Assembly (NCBI GenBank): GCA_937859595.1
Contig: CALMAH010000038.1
Span: 1 to 59,118 of the forward strand
Length of the DNA stretch: 59,118 nucleotides
From: an uncultured Acidobacteriota bacterium
GTDB lineage: Bacteria; Acidobacteriota; Blastocatellia; Pyrinomonadales; Pyrinomonadaceae
Reading direction: 5' to 3'
This document shows positions 26,222 to 36,367 of this stretch, one piece after another. The translations under genes and the position numbers were made by a program. Each line of letters starts with the position of its first letter. Position 1 is the first letter of the stretch. The notes beneath the pieces are model-generated. The model made no database searches. It had not been told where the DNA came from and saw nothing but the letters and a program-made list of their open reading frames with translations.

Positions 26222-26350
26222 TACAAAATCTTGTATTTTTTATGGCGGCGGAAAGGGGTGTCAAAAAGCCATTTATAAGGCAGCAGGGTTCCTTTTTTCT
26301 GCCGCCCGCTAAAGTGGGCTTGTAGATCGGGATGCTTGTGTTTGGTCGGG

Positions 26351-26671
26351 TCAGGTTTCCAGCAGGATCTTTGGATTTTTCCTGGCGATCGTGAGCAGCT
26401 TGAGGCTTGCTCCGTTGGGTTTTCCGAGGCCCTGTTCCCACGACTGGACGGTCTTGGTCGAGATATTCAGATACCGGGCAAAGACCGCCTGCGAGACGTT
26501 GAGCTGGCTGCGGACCTTCACGATCTCCTTTGCAGACAGTTCTTTCGGCGGTCGGGGAAGCGTAGTGGTGCGAAGGTCCTTGCGTTTGCCTTTAGCGTGC
26601 TCGATCGCCGCCGTCAGTCCTGCTTTCAGCTCTTCGAAAAATTCGTTGTTCGTCTCAGTCTTTTTTGCCAT
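26351..26671 (-). CDS. HigA/NadS-like helix-turn-helix antitoxin
   Basis: A 106-residue DNA-binding protein. The XRE-type HTH spans about residues 43-95: LSAKEIVKVRSQLNVSQAVFARYLNISTKTVQSWEQG, then GASLKLLTIARKNPKILLE, the pattern of NadS and HigA2 antitoxins. It follows the toxin gene and overlaps it by 17 bases, so the order is toxin first, as in higBA systems. By family precedent the antitoxin binds and neutralises the toxin and represses the shared promoter. The N-terminal 40 residues would be the toxin-binding part. Confidence 0.85.
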   Translation of the reverse strand: MAKKTETNNEFFEELKAGLTAAIEHAKGKRKDLRTTTLPRPPKELSAKEIVKVRSQLNVSQAVFARYLNISTKTVQSWEQGLGKPNGASLKLLTIARKNPKILLET

Positions 26672-27011
26672 ACAGCCTCTTTAATTCCCTGACCAATTTC
26701 GCTACTTCGTTACGTTCGGCCTTTGAAAGATCAGCCTTTTCGTTCTTACCGAAAAAATGCAGCAGGTAGATGATCCCCGCGATCTCGATGTAAAGATAAA
26801 CATATCGAAAACCGCCGCTCTTGCCTTTACCAGAACCTTTGTCCGCGACCCGGGCTTTGCGAGCGCCGCCGCAACCCTCCATCAGATCGCCGAGAAGCGG
26901 ATCCTTAACAAGATCGCTCTGCAGCGAGAAGAGGACGTCTAACGATGCCAACTTATCGATCCGTTTTGTGAATCCCGGCGATTCGACAAAATGAATGAGA
27001 TCAGACGGCAT
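26655..27011 (-). CDS. HigB2/RelE-family toxin (mRNA interferase-like)
   Basis: A product of about 118 residues matching the RelE/HigB2 group: HFVESPGFTKRIDKL, DPLLGDLMEGCGGARKARVADKGSGKGKSGGFRYVYLYI, IYLLHFFGKNEKADLSKAERNEVAKLVRELK. The G-GKSGGFR-Y and Y-L-x-x-F-KNEK motifs are diagnostic for the family. Relatives cleave mRNA at the ribosome. ATG 27011 is chosen because family homology starts there. A TTG at 27047 would add 12 residues; neither has a clear ribosome binding site. Upstream lies the first copy of the second repeat family. Confidence 0.87.
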   Translation of the reverse strand: MPSDLIHFVESPGFTKRIDKLASLDVLFSLQSDLVKDPLLGDLMEGCGGARKARVADKGSGKGKSGGFRYVYLYIEIAGIIYLLHFFGKNEKADLSKAERNEVAKLVRELKRLYGKKD

Positions 27012-27055
27012 CAGCGGCAGTGTACCATCGAATAGGATAGATGGCAAGATTTGAT

Positions 27056-27215
27056 AAAAAGGGCCCCGGGGATGTGCCTTGGCCTTTTTAAACTGGTGAA
27101 CTGGCCGCCGGGTTACGCAGGCGGTTCTGACAGGGGACGCCGCGAGCGGGGTTGCGAACCGTTTGGCAAGCAGGGATGCTTGCGTTCCAGACCTGCGTTC
27201 TGTTTTGCTCGGCGG
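27056..27215 (+). repeat. Second repeat family, copy 1
   Basis: About 160 bp nearly identical to 30752-30897. It begins with a terminator-like hairpin (AAAAAGG..CCTTTTT), continues through ACTGGCCGCCGGGTTACGCA, then GCAAGCA-GGGA-TGCTTGC and CTGCGTTCTGTTTTGCTCGG. It differs from copy 2 by point changes and an extra ~14 bp around 27150-27165. It takes up half of the 352-bp gap 27012-27363; the rest shows nothing recognisable. Confidence 0.85.
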
Positions 27216-27363
27216 CTTGCCGTTCGGTGTGCGAAAGGCGTGCCGTAGCTTTCCCGATCCCCTTAAATTCGTCGCTGCGCAATGTGGCCTGGCGAACGTC
27301 CCCTACCGGTAGATCCGGGATACAGAGACCGCAAAATGATCGGAATACGGGAATGCAGAGCTT

Positions 27364-29031
27364 TCATTCCTGCACCGGGCCGTCGACACAAGGTCCTTCA
27401 ACCTTGTAAAGTGAATAGTTCTCGGTACCCGAACCTTCGTATATCTTGTCACCCTTTATTGTGCCGTCGCCTCGGCCGACCATTTCACCGCTTTTCTCAC
27501 GTCCATTTGGGAACGATATCTCATATGTCCCGGTGCCCTTTGCGTTGAATGGGCCTGTATAAGAGTATGTGCCTGAGTCGCCGCCCGAAAAGCTCATCGT
27601 GAAGCCCCCGCCGGTCAGCGTGAACGGCTTTGTAATGTCACAGACAACCGTATTCGTGTACCAGTCATCGAGCCCGCCAGCGATGCGATAGGCATTTGAG
27701 CCGGTGTTTACCATCAGATCGAGCTTGGCGATGCCTCGGCGGGATGTGGCTTTAAGTTTGAGCGTCGCCGTTTTTCCCGTTTCTCCCGGTGCAACATACA
27801 TCAGCGTCCCCGGCGTCTTGGGCATCAATGTCGGATCGATCGAAGCTCCGCCCTCAAGCTCAGCATCCAATTTCGCGGCCACCTCCGATCCGTCCTTCTT
27901 ATGGAGTACCTTCACCGGAATGGACGTCGACGAGTTTACCTCGACCGTACCGGGGGACTTTGCCTCGATCTTTATGCAGGCACCTGCTTGCCACGCCGAT
28001 TTGGAAGCCGCGATTGCTGCGCTGGCCGCTCCGATGGCCACGCTGACCCCTGAATTGATGGCGTCAGTTACATCTTCAGGTGTAGCTCCATCGGAGTTTC
28101 GTATGAGGCGACCTTTGGAATAGGTAGATTCGCTCTGGCCCGGATCACGGCGGTAGGTTCCGCCGGTTTCGACGAATACATTTTTTCCATTTCGACCTCG
28201 CGCCGTGGCCTGAGTTATTTCTATGGTCTGGCTCGCAATTTCGGCATTGTCATCAACAACGACACGGACGAACGCGGTCACGTCCTGCTCGTATCTTGAA
28301 CTCCCCGACTGGCCCGCGAGCCGCATTTTTATGGTGATCGGCACCTGACCCTCGGTGTTTGGACAATCCTGGCCCTCGATCCTTGCCTTTAGCTCGGTCC
28401 TCGCCTTTATCCCGTTCTTCTCGGTCTCAGTCACGATCCCGATCTCGAACACGCTCGAACCGTCCGGGTTGACACCGATCTCGACGTTCATTTTCGATGT
28501 ACCGCCCTCAACCTGCTCAGTCTTGGTCTCCTTTTTATTGAACGTTTCGTTCGTTAGTGCCGAGGCGAGCATTCCTTTCAAGTGGCCGGTGAATCCACCG
28601 AAAACGGCACCATCACCTATTGTAGGCAGGGCAAGCTCGCTCGATTGAAACATTAAATGAGCGGCAACCGGCCTCTCCTCTGATTTCGCAATTGCTTTTG
28701 TCCTCTCCGGCGGCCGATCAATGAAAGACTTTTGAGTGCTGTCAGTTTGGGTCTTGGGCCGATTCTCGTCGATGATCTGTTTCATCATCTTTCGTTCGGC
28801 AGTGTCCACCTCCTCGGCCAGAGCTGCGAGAGGAGGTTCGTCTTTGGCCATCAGACGGATCACATACGCACCGGGCGAGACCATCGGCCCATCCGGATCG
28901 AAGGGAGGAATACTTGCCACTTTGACCGATCCGCTTCCAAGATCGGACAACTTGTCTCTAAGAAAGCCGCACGACAGCGAAACAAATAGGAGCACTGCAA
29001 TAACCGGCAATAGCTGCTTTGCGTTCTTCAT
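27364..29031 (-). CDS. Large lipoprotein of unknown function
   Basis: A 555-residue protein with a lipoprotein signal: MKNAKQLLPVIAVLLF then a lipobox LSCG (Cys ~22). The mature protein has a short helical region (about 65-110), a long middle section, and an Ig-like or bacterial surface-type stretch (about 360-450: PGTVEVNSSTSIPVKVL, GETGKTATLKLKATSRRGIA). The C-terminal ~100 residues (GGFTMSFSGGDSGTYSYTG, NAKGTGTYEIS) resemble the beta repeats of the small secreted protein at 22521. Likely anchored to the outer membrane. Function unknown. It is downstream of the 29198 gene on the same strand, separated by 166 bp. Confidence 0.75.
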   Translation of the reverse strand: MKNAKQLLPVIAVLLFVSLSCGFLRDKLSDLGSGSVKVASIPPFDPDGPMVSPGAYVIRLMAKDEPPLAALAEEVDTAERKMMKQIIDENRPKTQTDSTQKSFIDRPPERTKAIAKSEERPVAAHLMFQSSELALPTIGDGAVFGGFTGHLKGMLASALTNETFNKKETKTEQVEGGTSKMNVEIGVNPDGSSVFEIGIVTETEKNGIKARTELKARIEGQDCPNTEGQVPITIKMRLAGQSGSSRYEQDVTAFVRVVVDDNAEIASQTIEITQATARGRNGKNVFVETGGTYRRDPGQSESTYSKGRLIRNSDGATPEDVTDAINSGVSVAIGAASAAIAASKSAWQAGACIKIEAKSPGTVEVNSSTSIPVKVLHKKDGSEVAAKLDAELEGGASIDPTLMPKTPGTLMYVAPGETGKTATLKLKATSRRGIAKLDLMVNTGSNAYRIAGGLDDWYTNTVVCDITKPFTLTGGGFTMSFSGGDSGTYSYTGPFNAKGTGTYEISFPNGREKSGEMVGRGDGTIKGDKIYEGSGTENYSLYKVEGPCVDGPVQE

Positions 29032-29197
29032 AAGGGGTTATTGTTCGGAATATTGTCGGATTCAGTTGAATTGACCGACCTATCGCGGCGGTTTGATCGG
29101 ATTCGATCGATCGACCGCTCACTATTTCTTAACTATCTGGCCGTTTTCGATCACCAGCTTTGCCGGTCGCTTCTCATATTTGTTCGTCGGCAGTGGT

Positions 29198-30577
29198 TCA
29201 TTTTTTTCCGAACACCGTATAGATCCCGCTTCCCGGTGCGTCGGCGTTGAGCAGGTGCAATAGCCGGGCGCCCTTGATACACGACCAAAAGGCGTGGTAG
29301 GTCTTCGGGCCCGACTCGATCTTCGAAAACCGGATCTGCCAGTTATTCGGGACGGTGAACGTTCCGGCTGACTTCACATTGGCATATTTTGTATTGCCGA
29401 CCATCCCGCTTACCACGAGCAGTTCCCATCTATAAGAGTTGCCCGCACCGAACACGAACTCCTCTTTCGACTGGTTCATATGCATCCCGGCGTAATCGCC
29501 GGTATAGACGTTGTATAGTTGCTGAACCCCTGAGAAATCACTCGTCCACGTGCCGCTAAAGTCGGTTGCGGCGACGGCGAACTTGTTGTAATTCACCATT
29601 TGGGCAAGCGGATTCATCAGGTCGCTGTCGCTGTTCCACTGTATGGTCTCTGGGTCGAATCGGAATTGCTGAATGAACGCGTTCTTGTCAGGCGTGACAA
29701 ACTCGATCCAGCCGGTATTTCCTTGTCGAAAAAGAATGACGAATACCCGCCTTCCCGATGTTCTCTCGACCGCAGATCCCATACCCAGATAAGGCCTGTT
29801 GTGCATGGTGATGTAGGCCGTTCGATAATTCCTCAGATCGCTGTATCGCGGAGCGACAAGGATGTCCCATGCGGTGTTGGTCAGCGGTTCCGGATCGGCC
29901 GGGAAGATCGTGCCCTGCCTTGGGTAATGGATCAACACCTTGATCTGACCTTTCACCACCTCCACCCAGTCTTCCTGCTCGGTGCTCGTCCACCCGTCGT
30001 CGAAATTTGAGGTATTGAACTTGAAGGCGCTCTTCCGAGCAGGAGCGGCAGGTCCGGCCTTGGACGGCTGCTGCACCGGAACCTCGGATCTCTTGAAACT
30101 GATCGATTCGAGAAATGTAGTGGCGGCAGCTTCGTATGACTGGGTATTCGTAAGGACAAGGGCGTTTACCATTCTGCCGTGTCCGGTGGCTGTATAGAGC
30201 AAGGCCACACCTTTTGACCCATCCTTTTCGAACGAGGCGAATCCACCTGCAAGCTGCCATTCACCTTTAGTGTCAGCCGGGAACATCTGTGGTGCCGATG
30301 TTACGGTCACCGCCTCTTTAACGATCGTATTCCAAGCGGCGTTGAAATTCTCGGTAGAGTTACCAAGAGATGGAAGGGACTTGAACAACGTGATCAGGCA
30401 ATATTCATCTTTATCCTCGATCGAGAACAAAATGGCATCCTCGGAAACCTGCTTTTTCCAGCCACGCGGGGCCTTAAAGGTCGCGATATCGAAGGAATCC
30501 TGCGGCTGTGCAAGTGTATAGGTCGAAAGCAGAGCGGTACACAAAGTAGCTAGAACGAAGCGATTCATGTATCTCAT
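29198..30577 (-). CDS. Secreted protein of unknown function
   Basis: A 459-residue protein with a signal peptide ending TLAQP. The N-terminal part (about 25-165: FDIATFKAPRGWKKQVSEDAILFSI, YCLITLFKSLPSLGN, ATTFLESISF) resembles a domain seen in Bacteroidota and Acidobacteriota secreted proteins, where a short alpha/beta module follows a phrase like FKAPRGWK. That recollection is not a database match. The C-terminal half has beta-sheet lipocalin-like phrases (FSGTWTSDFSGVQQLYNVYTG). Either ATG 30577 or 30568 may be the start; neither has a strong ribosome binding site. No neighbour suggests a role. Confidence 0.72.
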   Translation of the reverse strand: MRYMNRFVLATLCTALLSTYTLAQPQDSFDIATFKAPRGWKKQVSEDAILFSIEDKDEYCLITLFKSLPSLGNSTENFNAAWNTIVKEAVTVTSAPQMFPADTKGEWQLAGGFASFEKDGSKGVALLYTATGHGRMVNALVLTNTQSYEAAATTFLESISFKRSEVPVQQPSKAGPAAPARKSAFKFNTSNFDDGWTSTEQEDWVEVVKGQIKVLIHYPRQGTIFPADPEPLTNTAWDILVAPRYSDLRNYRTAYITMHNRPYLGMGSAVERTSGRRVFVILFRQGNTGWIEFVTPDKNAFIQQFRFDPETIQWNSDSDLMNPLAQMVNYNKFAVAATDFSGTWTSDFSGVQQLYNVYTGDYAGMHMNQSKEEFVFGAGNSYRWELLVVSGMVGNTKYANVKSAGTFTVPNNWQIRFSKIESGPKTYHAFWSCIKGARLLHLLNADAPGSGIYTVFGKK

Positions 30578-30751
30578 TGATATTATTGACGTTATGGCCC
30601 AATGGGCAACATCCTTTCATTCTCCGAACTGATAAGTCCGAAATACAATAGCACAATAATTTCAAATTGAAACCGCTCTAGAAAAAAATATTTCTCAGCA
30701 GCAATTTATGGTACCGACAGTACGGCTCCGAATGGCCGCCCAAATTGAAGG

Positions 30752-30897
30752 AAAAAGGCCCGGGGATGTGCCTTGGCCTTTTTAAATTGGTGAACTGGCC
30801 GCCGGGTTACGCAGGCGGTTCTGACACGGACGCCGCGAGCGGTTTTGCAAGCAGGGATGCTTGCGTTCCAGTCCTGCGTTCTGTTTTGCTCGGCGGC
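30752..30897 (+). repeat. Second repeat family, copy 2
   Basis: Direct repeat of 27056-27215, with the same order of hairpins (AAAAAGGCC..GGCCTTTTT, GCAAGCA-GGGA-TGCTTGC). The two copies bracket the lipoprotein gene at 27364 and the secreted-protein gene at 29198. Of the 511-bp gap 30578-31088, the rest shows no recognisable feature apart from the ribosome binding site of the next gene. Confidence 0.85.
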
Positions 30898-31088
30898 GGA
30901 ACCGATGTGCAGATCGCAAGGAAAACCGAAAGATCAGACCGATCATTTGAAGTGACGGCATCGGCATATTCGGGGGCATCAAGGTATTTTTTTTGAATTC
31001 ATTATCGATTGGCGCTATTATTCCTGCACACCACCAACAATCCAATTGCCCTCGGCTAAACGAATTCGGCCGAATTAAGGAGACAACT

Positions 31089-31949
31089 ATGAAGATGAAA
31101 CTACCCATTTTTCTCGCCGTGCTTCTGATATTCCCGTTTCACATTGTTAACGGACAGGTAACGATCCACCCCGGTACTTTCTATACGCTAAGCCAGTTGC
31201 CGGCGGACGGCGGTGCATCCGGCGATAACGGCAACACGTCGTTCGAGTTGATCTCTTCGTTCAATACCGGAACGCGGACGATCCGGGCTCTTGCGCGGTC
31301 GCGAATCAACCCGCTGGCGGGAACCGGCATCTCGTCGTCGCGGATCTTTTACGAATTCGAGGTCGGGAGCACACCGGAGACGGCTGGTAGCACCGTTAGT
31401 TCAGTGATCAGCTATCTGGTCGATTGGGACGGCCATCAGGCAATTCTTACAGGAGGGATATCGAACAGCCTTATCGTAAGCGAGATCATACTGCGTGATA
31501 TGACCGCGGGCGAGAATATTCACGTCGAAAAGATCCATGAACTGGACCTGGAAACGCACCGGTTCAAGACCGTACAATTTGGCCGTAATTTTGACGACAC
31601 GGGATCGAAGCCCGGCAATTTCCCCGCAATTCTAAAACGCGGGCACACCTACCGATTAACGCTTAGGATGGAATCGACAGTATTCCTCATTGCCCCGCCG
31701 CTGTCCGGCTCAATAGTCGAGTGCAATTACAACGAAGAGGGCTTTCGGTGGGAAAAGCTCGCGGTAAAGGTCGGGCTCGACGAAAGGGAATTGCTCCAGC
31801 GGCTTGAGAACTTTGAAAATCACCGTCACGTTTACCTGACAGGCCGCGGAGTGGGCCATAACAACGTGGAAGCGGTCTCCTCGTCGCCCGTCTTGCTGGA
31901 TGAGAAAGAACAAGCTCCGATAGACGAGCAACCTCGAAGACCGAATTAA
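31089..31949 (+). CDS. Secreted beta-rich protein of unknown function
   Basis: A 286-residue secreted protein. ATG 31089 is chosen because AAGGAG lies six bases before it and the signal peptide begins there (MKMKLPIFLAVLLIF, cleavage near VNGQV). The frame is open further upstream without translation signals. The mature part is rich in Thr, Ser and Gly with alternating strands. No domain is recognised, and the C-terminal ~30 residues are proline- and charge-rich. A perfect bidirectional terminator follows. Confidence 0.75.
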   Translation: MKMKLPIFLAVLLIFPFHIVNGQVTIHPGTFYTLSQLPADGGASGDNGNTSFELISSFNTGTRTIRALARSRINPLAGTGISSSRIFYEFEVGSTPETAGSTVSSVISYLVDWDGHQAILTGGISNSLIVSEIILRDMTAGENIHVEKIHELDLETHRFKTVQFGRNFDDTGSKPGNFPAILKRGHTYRLTLRMESTVFLIAPPLSGSIVECNYNEEGFRWEKLAVKVGLDERELLQRLENFENHRHVYLTGRGVGHNNVEAVSSSPVLLDEKEQAPIDEQPRRPN

Positions 31950-31977
31950 GACATCACCAATTGATAAGCACGCAGTA

Positions 31978-32008
31978 AAAAGGCCCCGGCGATGTACCGG
32001 GGCCTTTT
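31978..32008. terminator. Bidirectional intrinsic terminator
   Basis: Perfect 12-bp stem AAAAGGCCCCGG (31978-31989) / CCGGGGCCTTTT (31997-32008) with loop CGATGTA. It lies between the convergent 31089 gene and groEL and can serve both. Its stem resembles the hairpin that opens the second repeat family. Confidence 0.88.
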
Positions 32009-32049
32009 ATATGTTCCACCCTTACTTATGTGCGGGCCGGATCGAATGT

Positions 32050-32111
32050 GGAATGCGGATATCGGATCGCGGAATTTCAAATCCAAAATCCGCAATCCCA
32101 AATCCAAGATC
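32050..32111. repeat. Heptad inverted array downstream of groEL
   Basis: The left arm is four 7-bp units GGAATGC, GGATATC, GGATCGC, GGAATTT (32050-32077). After one base the right arm reads AAATCCA, AAATCCG, CAATCCC, AAATCCA (32079-32106), then AGATC. The right arm is the reverse complement type of the left (GGATTTN). It is three bases from the groEL stop codon and would fold at the 3' end of the groESL mRNA. Confidence 0.75.
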
Positions 32112-32114
32112 AGG

Positions 32115-33851
<1,737 letters not shown>

Positions 33852-33852
<1 letters not shown>

Positions 33853-34169
33853 TAGTTAGCTGCTTCGCCGGCACGCGAGATGATGCCGAGGATCTCGTCT
33901 TCGCGCATGATGAGATATTCCTCACCGTCGAGTTTTATCTCGCTACCGCTGTATTTGCCGAAAAGAACACGGTCGCCAGCCTTAACGTCGAGCGTCTGGC
34001 GGGTGCCGTCCTCTTTATATTTTCCGTCGCCTGCGGCGATGACCTCGCCCTCCTGCGGTTTCTCCTTTGCCGTATCCGGGATAAAGAGCCCGCCGGCAGT
34101 CTGGTTTACATTGTCTTCGATCCGCCTAAGGATTACGCGGTCGTGAAGTGGCTTGATCGTTGTTGCCAT
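33852..34169 (-). CDS. groS: Co-chaperonin GroES (10 kDa)
   Basis: A 105-residue GroES cap protein: [12 protein letters not shown], the mobile-loop segment [21 protein letters not shown], then [17 protein letters not shown] and [15 protein letters not shown]. It is a few residues longer at the C-terminus than E. coli GroES (97). ATG 34169 has a strong ribosome binding site, AGAAAGGAG. First gene of the operon; the -35/-10 promoter and the CIRCE operator lie 75-130 bases upstream. Confidence 0.98.
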
Positions 34170-34244
34170 AGTGGTTTACTCCTTTCTAAATATTCTTATT
34201 AGTAATAAGATAACGACTTGGACCTTCGGCCGGAAATCATTGTT

Positions 34245-34271
34245 TTAGCACTCATGATCCAAGAGTGCTAA
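34245..34271. promoter_or_regulatory. CIRCE operator (HrcA binding site)
   Basis: TTAGCACTC (34245-34253), nine bases, GAGTGCTAA (34263-34271): a perfect match to the CIRCE consensus. HrcA repressors bind this site and release it when the GroE chaperonin is titrated by unfolded proteins, so groESL is predicted to be heat-inducible by derepression. No hrcA gene is in the window. Confidence 0.98.
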
Positions 34272-34298
34272 TTTACTAAACATGGTTAAACTTGTCAA
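34270..34298 (-). promoter_or_regulatory. groESL promoter
   Basis: On the minus strand TTGACA (34298-34293), a 17-base spacer, TAAATT (34275-34270). The -10 touches the edge of CIRCE, so bound HrcA would block transcription initiation. Confidence 0.9.
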
Positions 34299-34357
34299 GG
34301 GGTCTTGTCGTTATTCATAAAATATGAGTGCGGTGTTATCAAGTTTAAAGAAAAGCT

Positions 34358-34876
34358 ATGTATGGAATGCGAAGAGATGAATTGCAGATCTTGCGGCACG
34401 ATGCGAACTGGAAAGAAGATTTTCTTGCCGAGAAGGGAAGGATCTCACAGTGTCTTGGTGACGTGAGGGTCCGGATCGAACATATTGGCAGCACAGCGAT
34501 CGAGACGATACATGCGAAGCCGATATTGGATATCGCGATACTAAGCAATGAAGCTGGGCTGATTCCGCTGGTCAGATGTCTGGTCGAATTGGGTTACGAA
34601 TATAGAGGGCAGTACGAAGAGGAGACCGATCATTATTATGCAGTCCGCGACGAAGGGCCGATCCGTTATTGCCAGATGCATATTTACACGCAGGCGACGC
34701 GTGATTGGGAATCGAAACTGAGATTCCGCGACGTGCTTCGACGTGACCTCGCGCTAGCGAAGGAATATAACGATCTCAAACTTTCGCTGGCGGAAACGAT
34801 CACCGACAAGAAGCTTTACGCTGAGAAGAAGAACAGTTGGGTCAACACATTTATGCCAAAGGTGCTGAATTCTTGA
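34358..34876 (+). CDS. GrpB family (UPF0157) protein
   Basis: A 172-residue cytoplasmic protein of the GrpB/UPF0157 family, which belongs to the nucleotidyltransferase superfamily. Family marks: the WKEDFLAEKGRIS opening, IEHIGSTAI followed by AKPILDIAI (HIGST-x(8)-KPxxD), and the MHIYTQ region. Biological role is not firmly established for the family. Start ATG 34358; an in-frame ATG three codons later is possible. Despite its position beside groES it is divergently transcribed and its name is not evidence of a heat-shock role. Confidence 0.88.
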   Translation: MYGMRRDELQILRHDANWKEDFLAEKGRISQCLGDVRVRIEHIGSTAIETIHAKPILDIAILSNEAGLIPLVRCLVELGYEYRGQYEEETDHYYAVRDEGPIRYCQMHIYTQATRDWESKLRFRDVLRRDLALAKEYNDLKLSLAETITDKKLYAEKKNSWVNTFMPKVLNS

Positions 34877-34947
34877 TCTCGCTGTTGATGCGATATAGGT
34901 CGTTTTGAGAGTTTTTCTGTAAGAATCACGTATTAGGGAAACTGAAA

Positions 34948-35826
34948 ATGAGAATTTCCGAGATAAACATTTACCCGATCAAATCGCTAAAAGGCATTTC
35001 GCTCGAAAATTCACATGTGGAAAAACGCGGGCTGAGGTTCGATCGGCGGTGGATGTTAACGGATAAGGACGGGATGTTCTTTACCCAGCGGGAAGTGCCT
35101 AAGATGGCTGCGATATCAGTTGCAGTCGATGTCAGCGGGCTGACGGTCAGCGCTGACGGTATTGAAGACCTGCGGATACCTGCCGAGCCGGACAGCGGCC
35201 ATTATCAGAATGTAACGATCTGGAAGAGCGAACCGGTAGGGTTGGTCTACGCGGGTATGGTGAACGAGTGGTTCAGCGAGGTGCTCGGCCGCAACTGCCA
35301 GCTTGTATTGATGCCGGAAAAGACCAGGCGGCATGTAAGCAGCAAATTTGATACGGGCGAGGATATCGTGAGTTTTGCGGACGGCTATCCGCTGCTGCTG
35401 ATCGGCGAAGGATCGCTGGAGGAATTGAATGAAAGGCTGTACGATCGCTATCGCGACGAGGAGTACGGTGAAAAACTCCCGCTGCCGATGAACCGGTTCC
35501 GGCCGAATCTTGTAGTAAAGGGAAGCGAGCCGTTTGCTGAAGATAAATGGGCTACGATACGGATCGGTGAAGCGGTCTTTCGGGTGGTCAAGCCTTGTGC
35601 CCGGTGTGTGATGACGACCATAGACCAGGACCGCGGCGTGACGGATGGAAAGGAACCGCTGAAAACGCTCGCTTCTTTCAGGATGGCAAAGGATGTTTTC
35701 CCCGACACCTACGAGTCCTTCGGCCATACGCCCAATTCGGTCCTGTTTGGGACGAATCTGATCCCTGATAACCCCGGTGTCGAGATACTCGTCGGCGACG
35801 TGGTGCAGGTAACCGAGGGTTTCTAG
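34948..35826 (+). CDS. MOSC-domain molybdenum-cofactor-type protein (YcbX/mARC-like)
   Basis: A 292-residue protein with an N-terminal MOSC beta-barrel (ISEINIYPIKSLKGI, EKRGLRFDRRWMLTD, FFTQREVPKMA) and a C-terminal MOSC domain (NRFRPNLVVKG, FRVVKPCARCVMTTIDQ). The cysteine in KPCARC corresponds to the conserved Mo-binding cysteine of the YcbX/mARC group, which reduces N-hydroxylated compounds. There is no C-terminal ferredoxin domain as in E. coli YcbX, so an external electron donor would be needed. Start ATG 34948. The last four bases overlap the end of the converging gene. Confidence 0.9.
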   Translation: MRISEINIYPIKSLKGISLENSHVEKRGLRFDRRWMLTDKDGMFFTQREVPKMAAISVAVDVSGLTVSADGIEDLRIPAEPDSGHYQNVTIWKSEPVGLVYAGMVNEWFSEVLGRNCQLVLMPEKTRRHVSSKFDTGEDIVSFADGYPLLLIGEGSLEELNERLYDRYRDEEYGEKLPLPMNRFRPNLVVKGSEPFAEDKWATIRIGEAVFRVVKPCARCVMTTIDQDRGVTDGKEPLKTLASFRMAKDVFPDTYESFGHTPNSVLFGTNLIPDNPGVEILVGDVVQVTEGF

Positions 35827-36329
35827 TACAAAGCGACTAGTTCGAGATCGCTTATATGGTCAGCTACGTTTATCACCAGCGACGCAAAGGTAAAGCGTCT
35901 GCTGTTGACCGACAATATGTATGTTTGACCGGCCGTGATGTCGTCAAAGCGGAAGTAACCAAAGCTTGAACTCCGAGCTGCCACGACAGTGCCGCTTGAG
36001 TTTGTCAGCGTAACGGTCGCATTTACTAGGCCGATGCCACGTGGCGTCATCACGCGTCCTGAAACCGACACGGGAGCCGAGGTCGGCGCGAAACTGGCCT
36101 GCCAAAATCCGCTGTTCAGGCCAAAAGGTGGATTAGTGGAGTTTACCCCCGCTATCGTCTGTCCGACTGTTATTGAGACGCTGAACTGCCCGCCGCTCAC
36201 AGCGCCTCCGCCGGTCGCAATGGTCGTTTTCTGTATCTCATATTGTCCGCCGCTCTGAGCCATGAGACCAAAGGCCAATATGCCCAGCACGCCAATGATC
36301 AGTATCATTTTGATCGCTTGAGTTTTCAT
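35823..36329 (-). CDS. Secreted protein with carboxypeptidase-regulatory-like domain
   Basis: A 168-residue protein. The signal peptide ends GLMAQSG. Residues ~28-75 contain the QYEIQKTTIATGGGAVSGG and SITVGQTIAG pattern common in Acidobacteriota secreted proteins. Residues ~88-165 form a carboxypeptidase-regulatory/CNA-B-like beta-sandwich (SVSGRVMTPRGIGLVNATVTL, GYFRFDDITAGQTY). A surface or extracellular role is likely. The enzyme partner, if any, is unknown. It converges with the MOSC gene, overlapping by four bases. Confidence 0.8.
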   Translation of the reverse strand: MKTQAIKMILIIGVLGILAFGLMAQSGGQYEIQKTTIATGGGAVSGGQFSVSITVGQTIAGVNSTNPPFGLNSGFWQASFAPTSAPVSVSGRVMTPRGIGLVNATVTLTNSSGTVVAARSSSFGYFRFDDITAGQTYILSVNSRRFTFASLVINVADHISDLELVALY

Positions 36330-36367
36330 AGATTACGCTACACATTATACCGCTAACTGGCGGTCCA

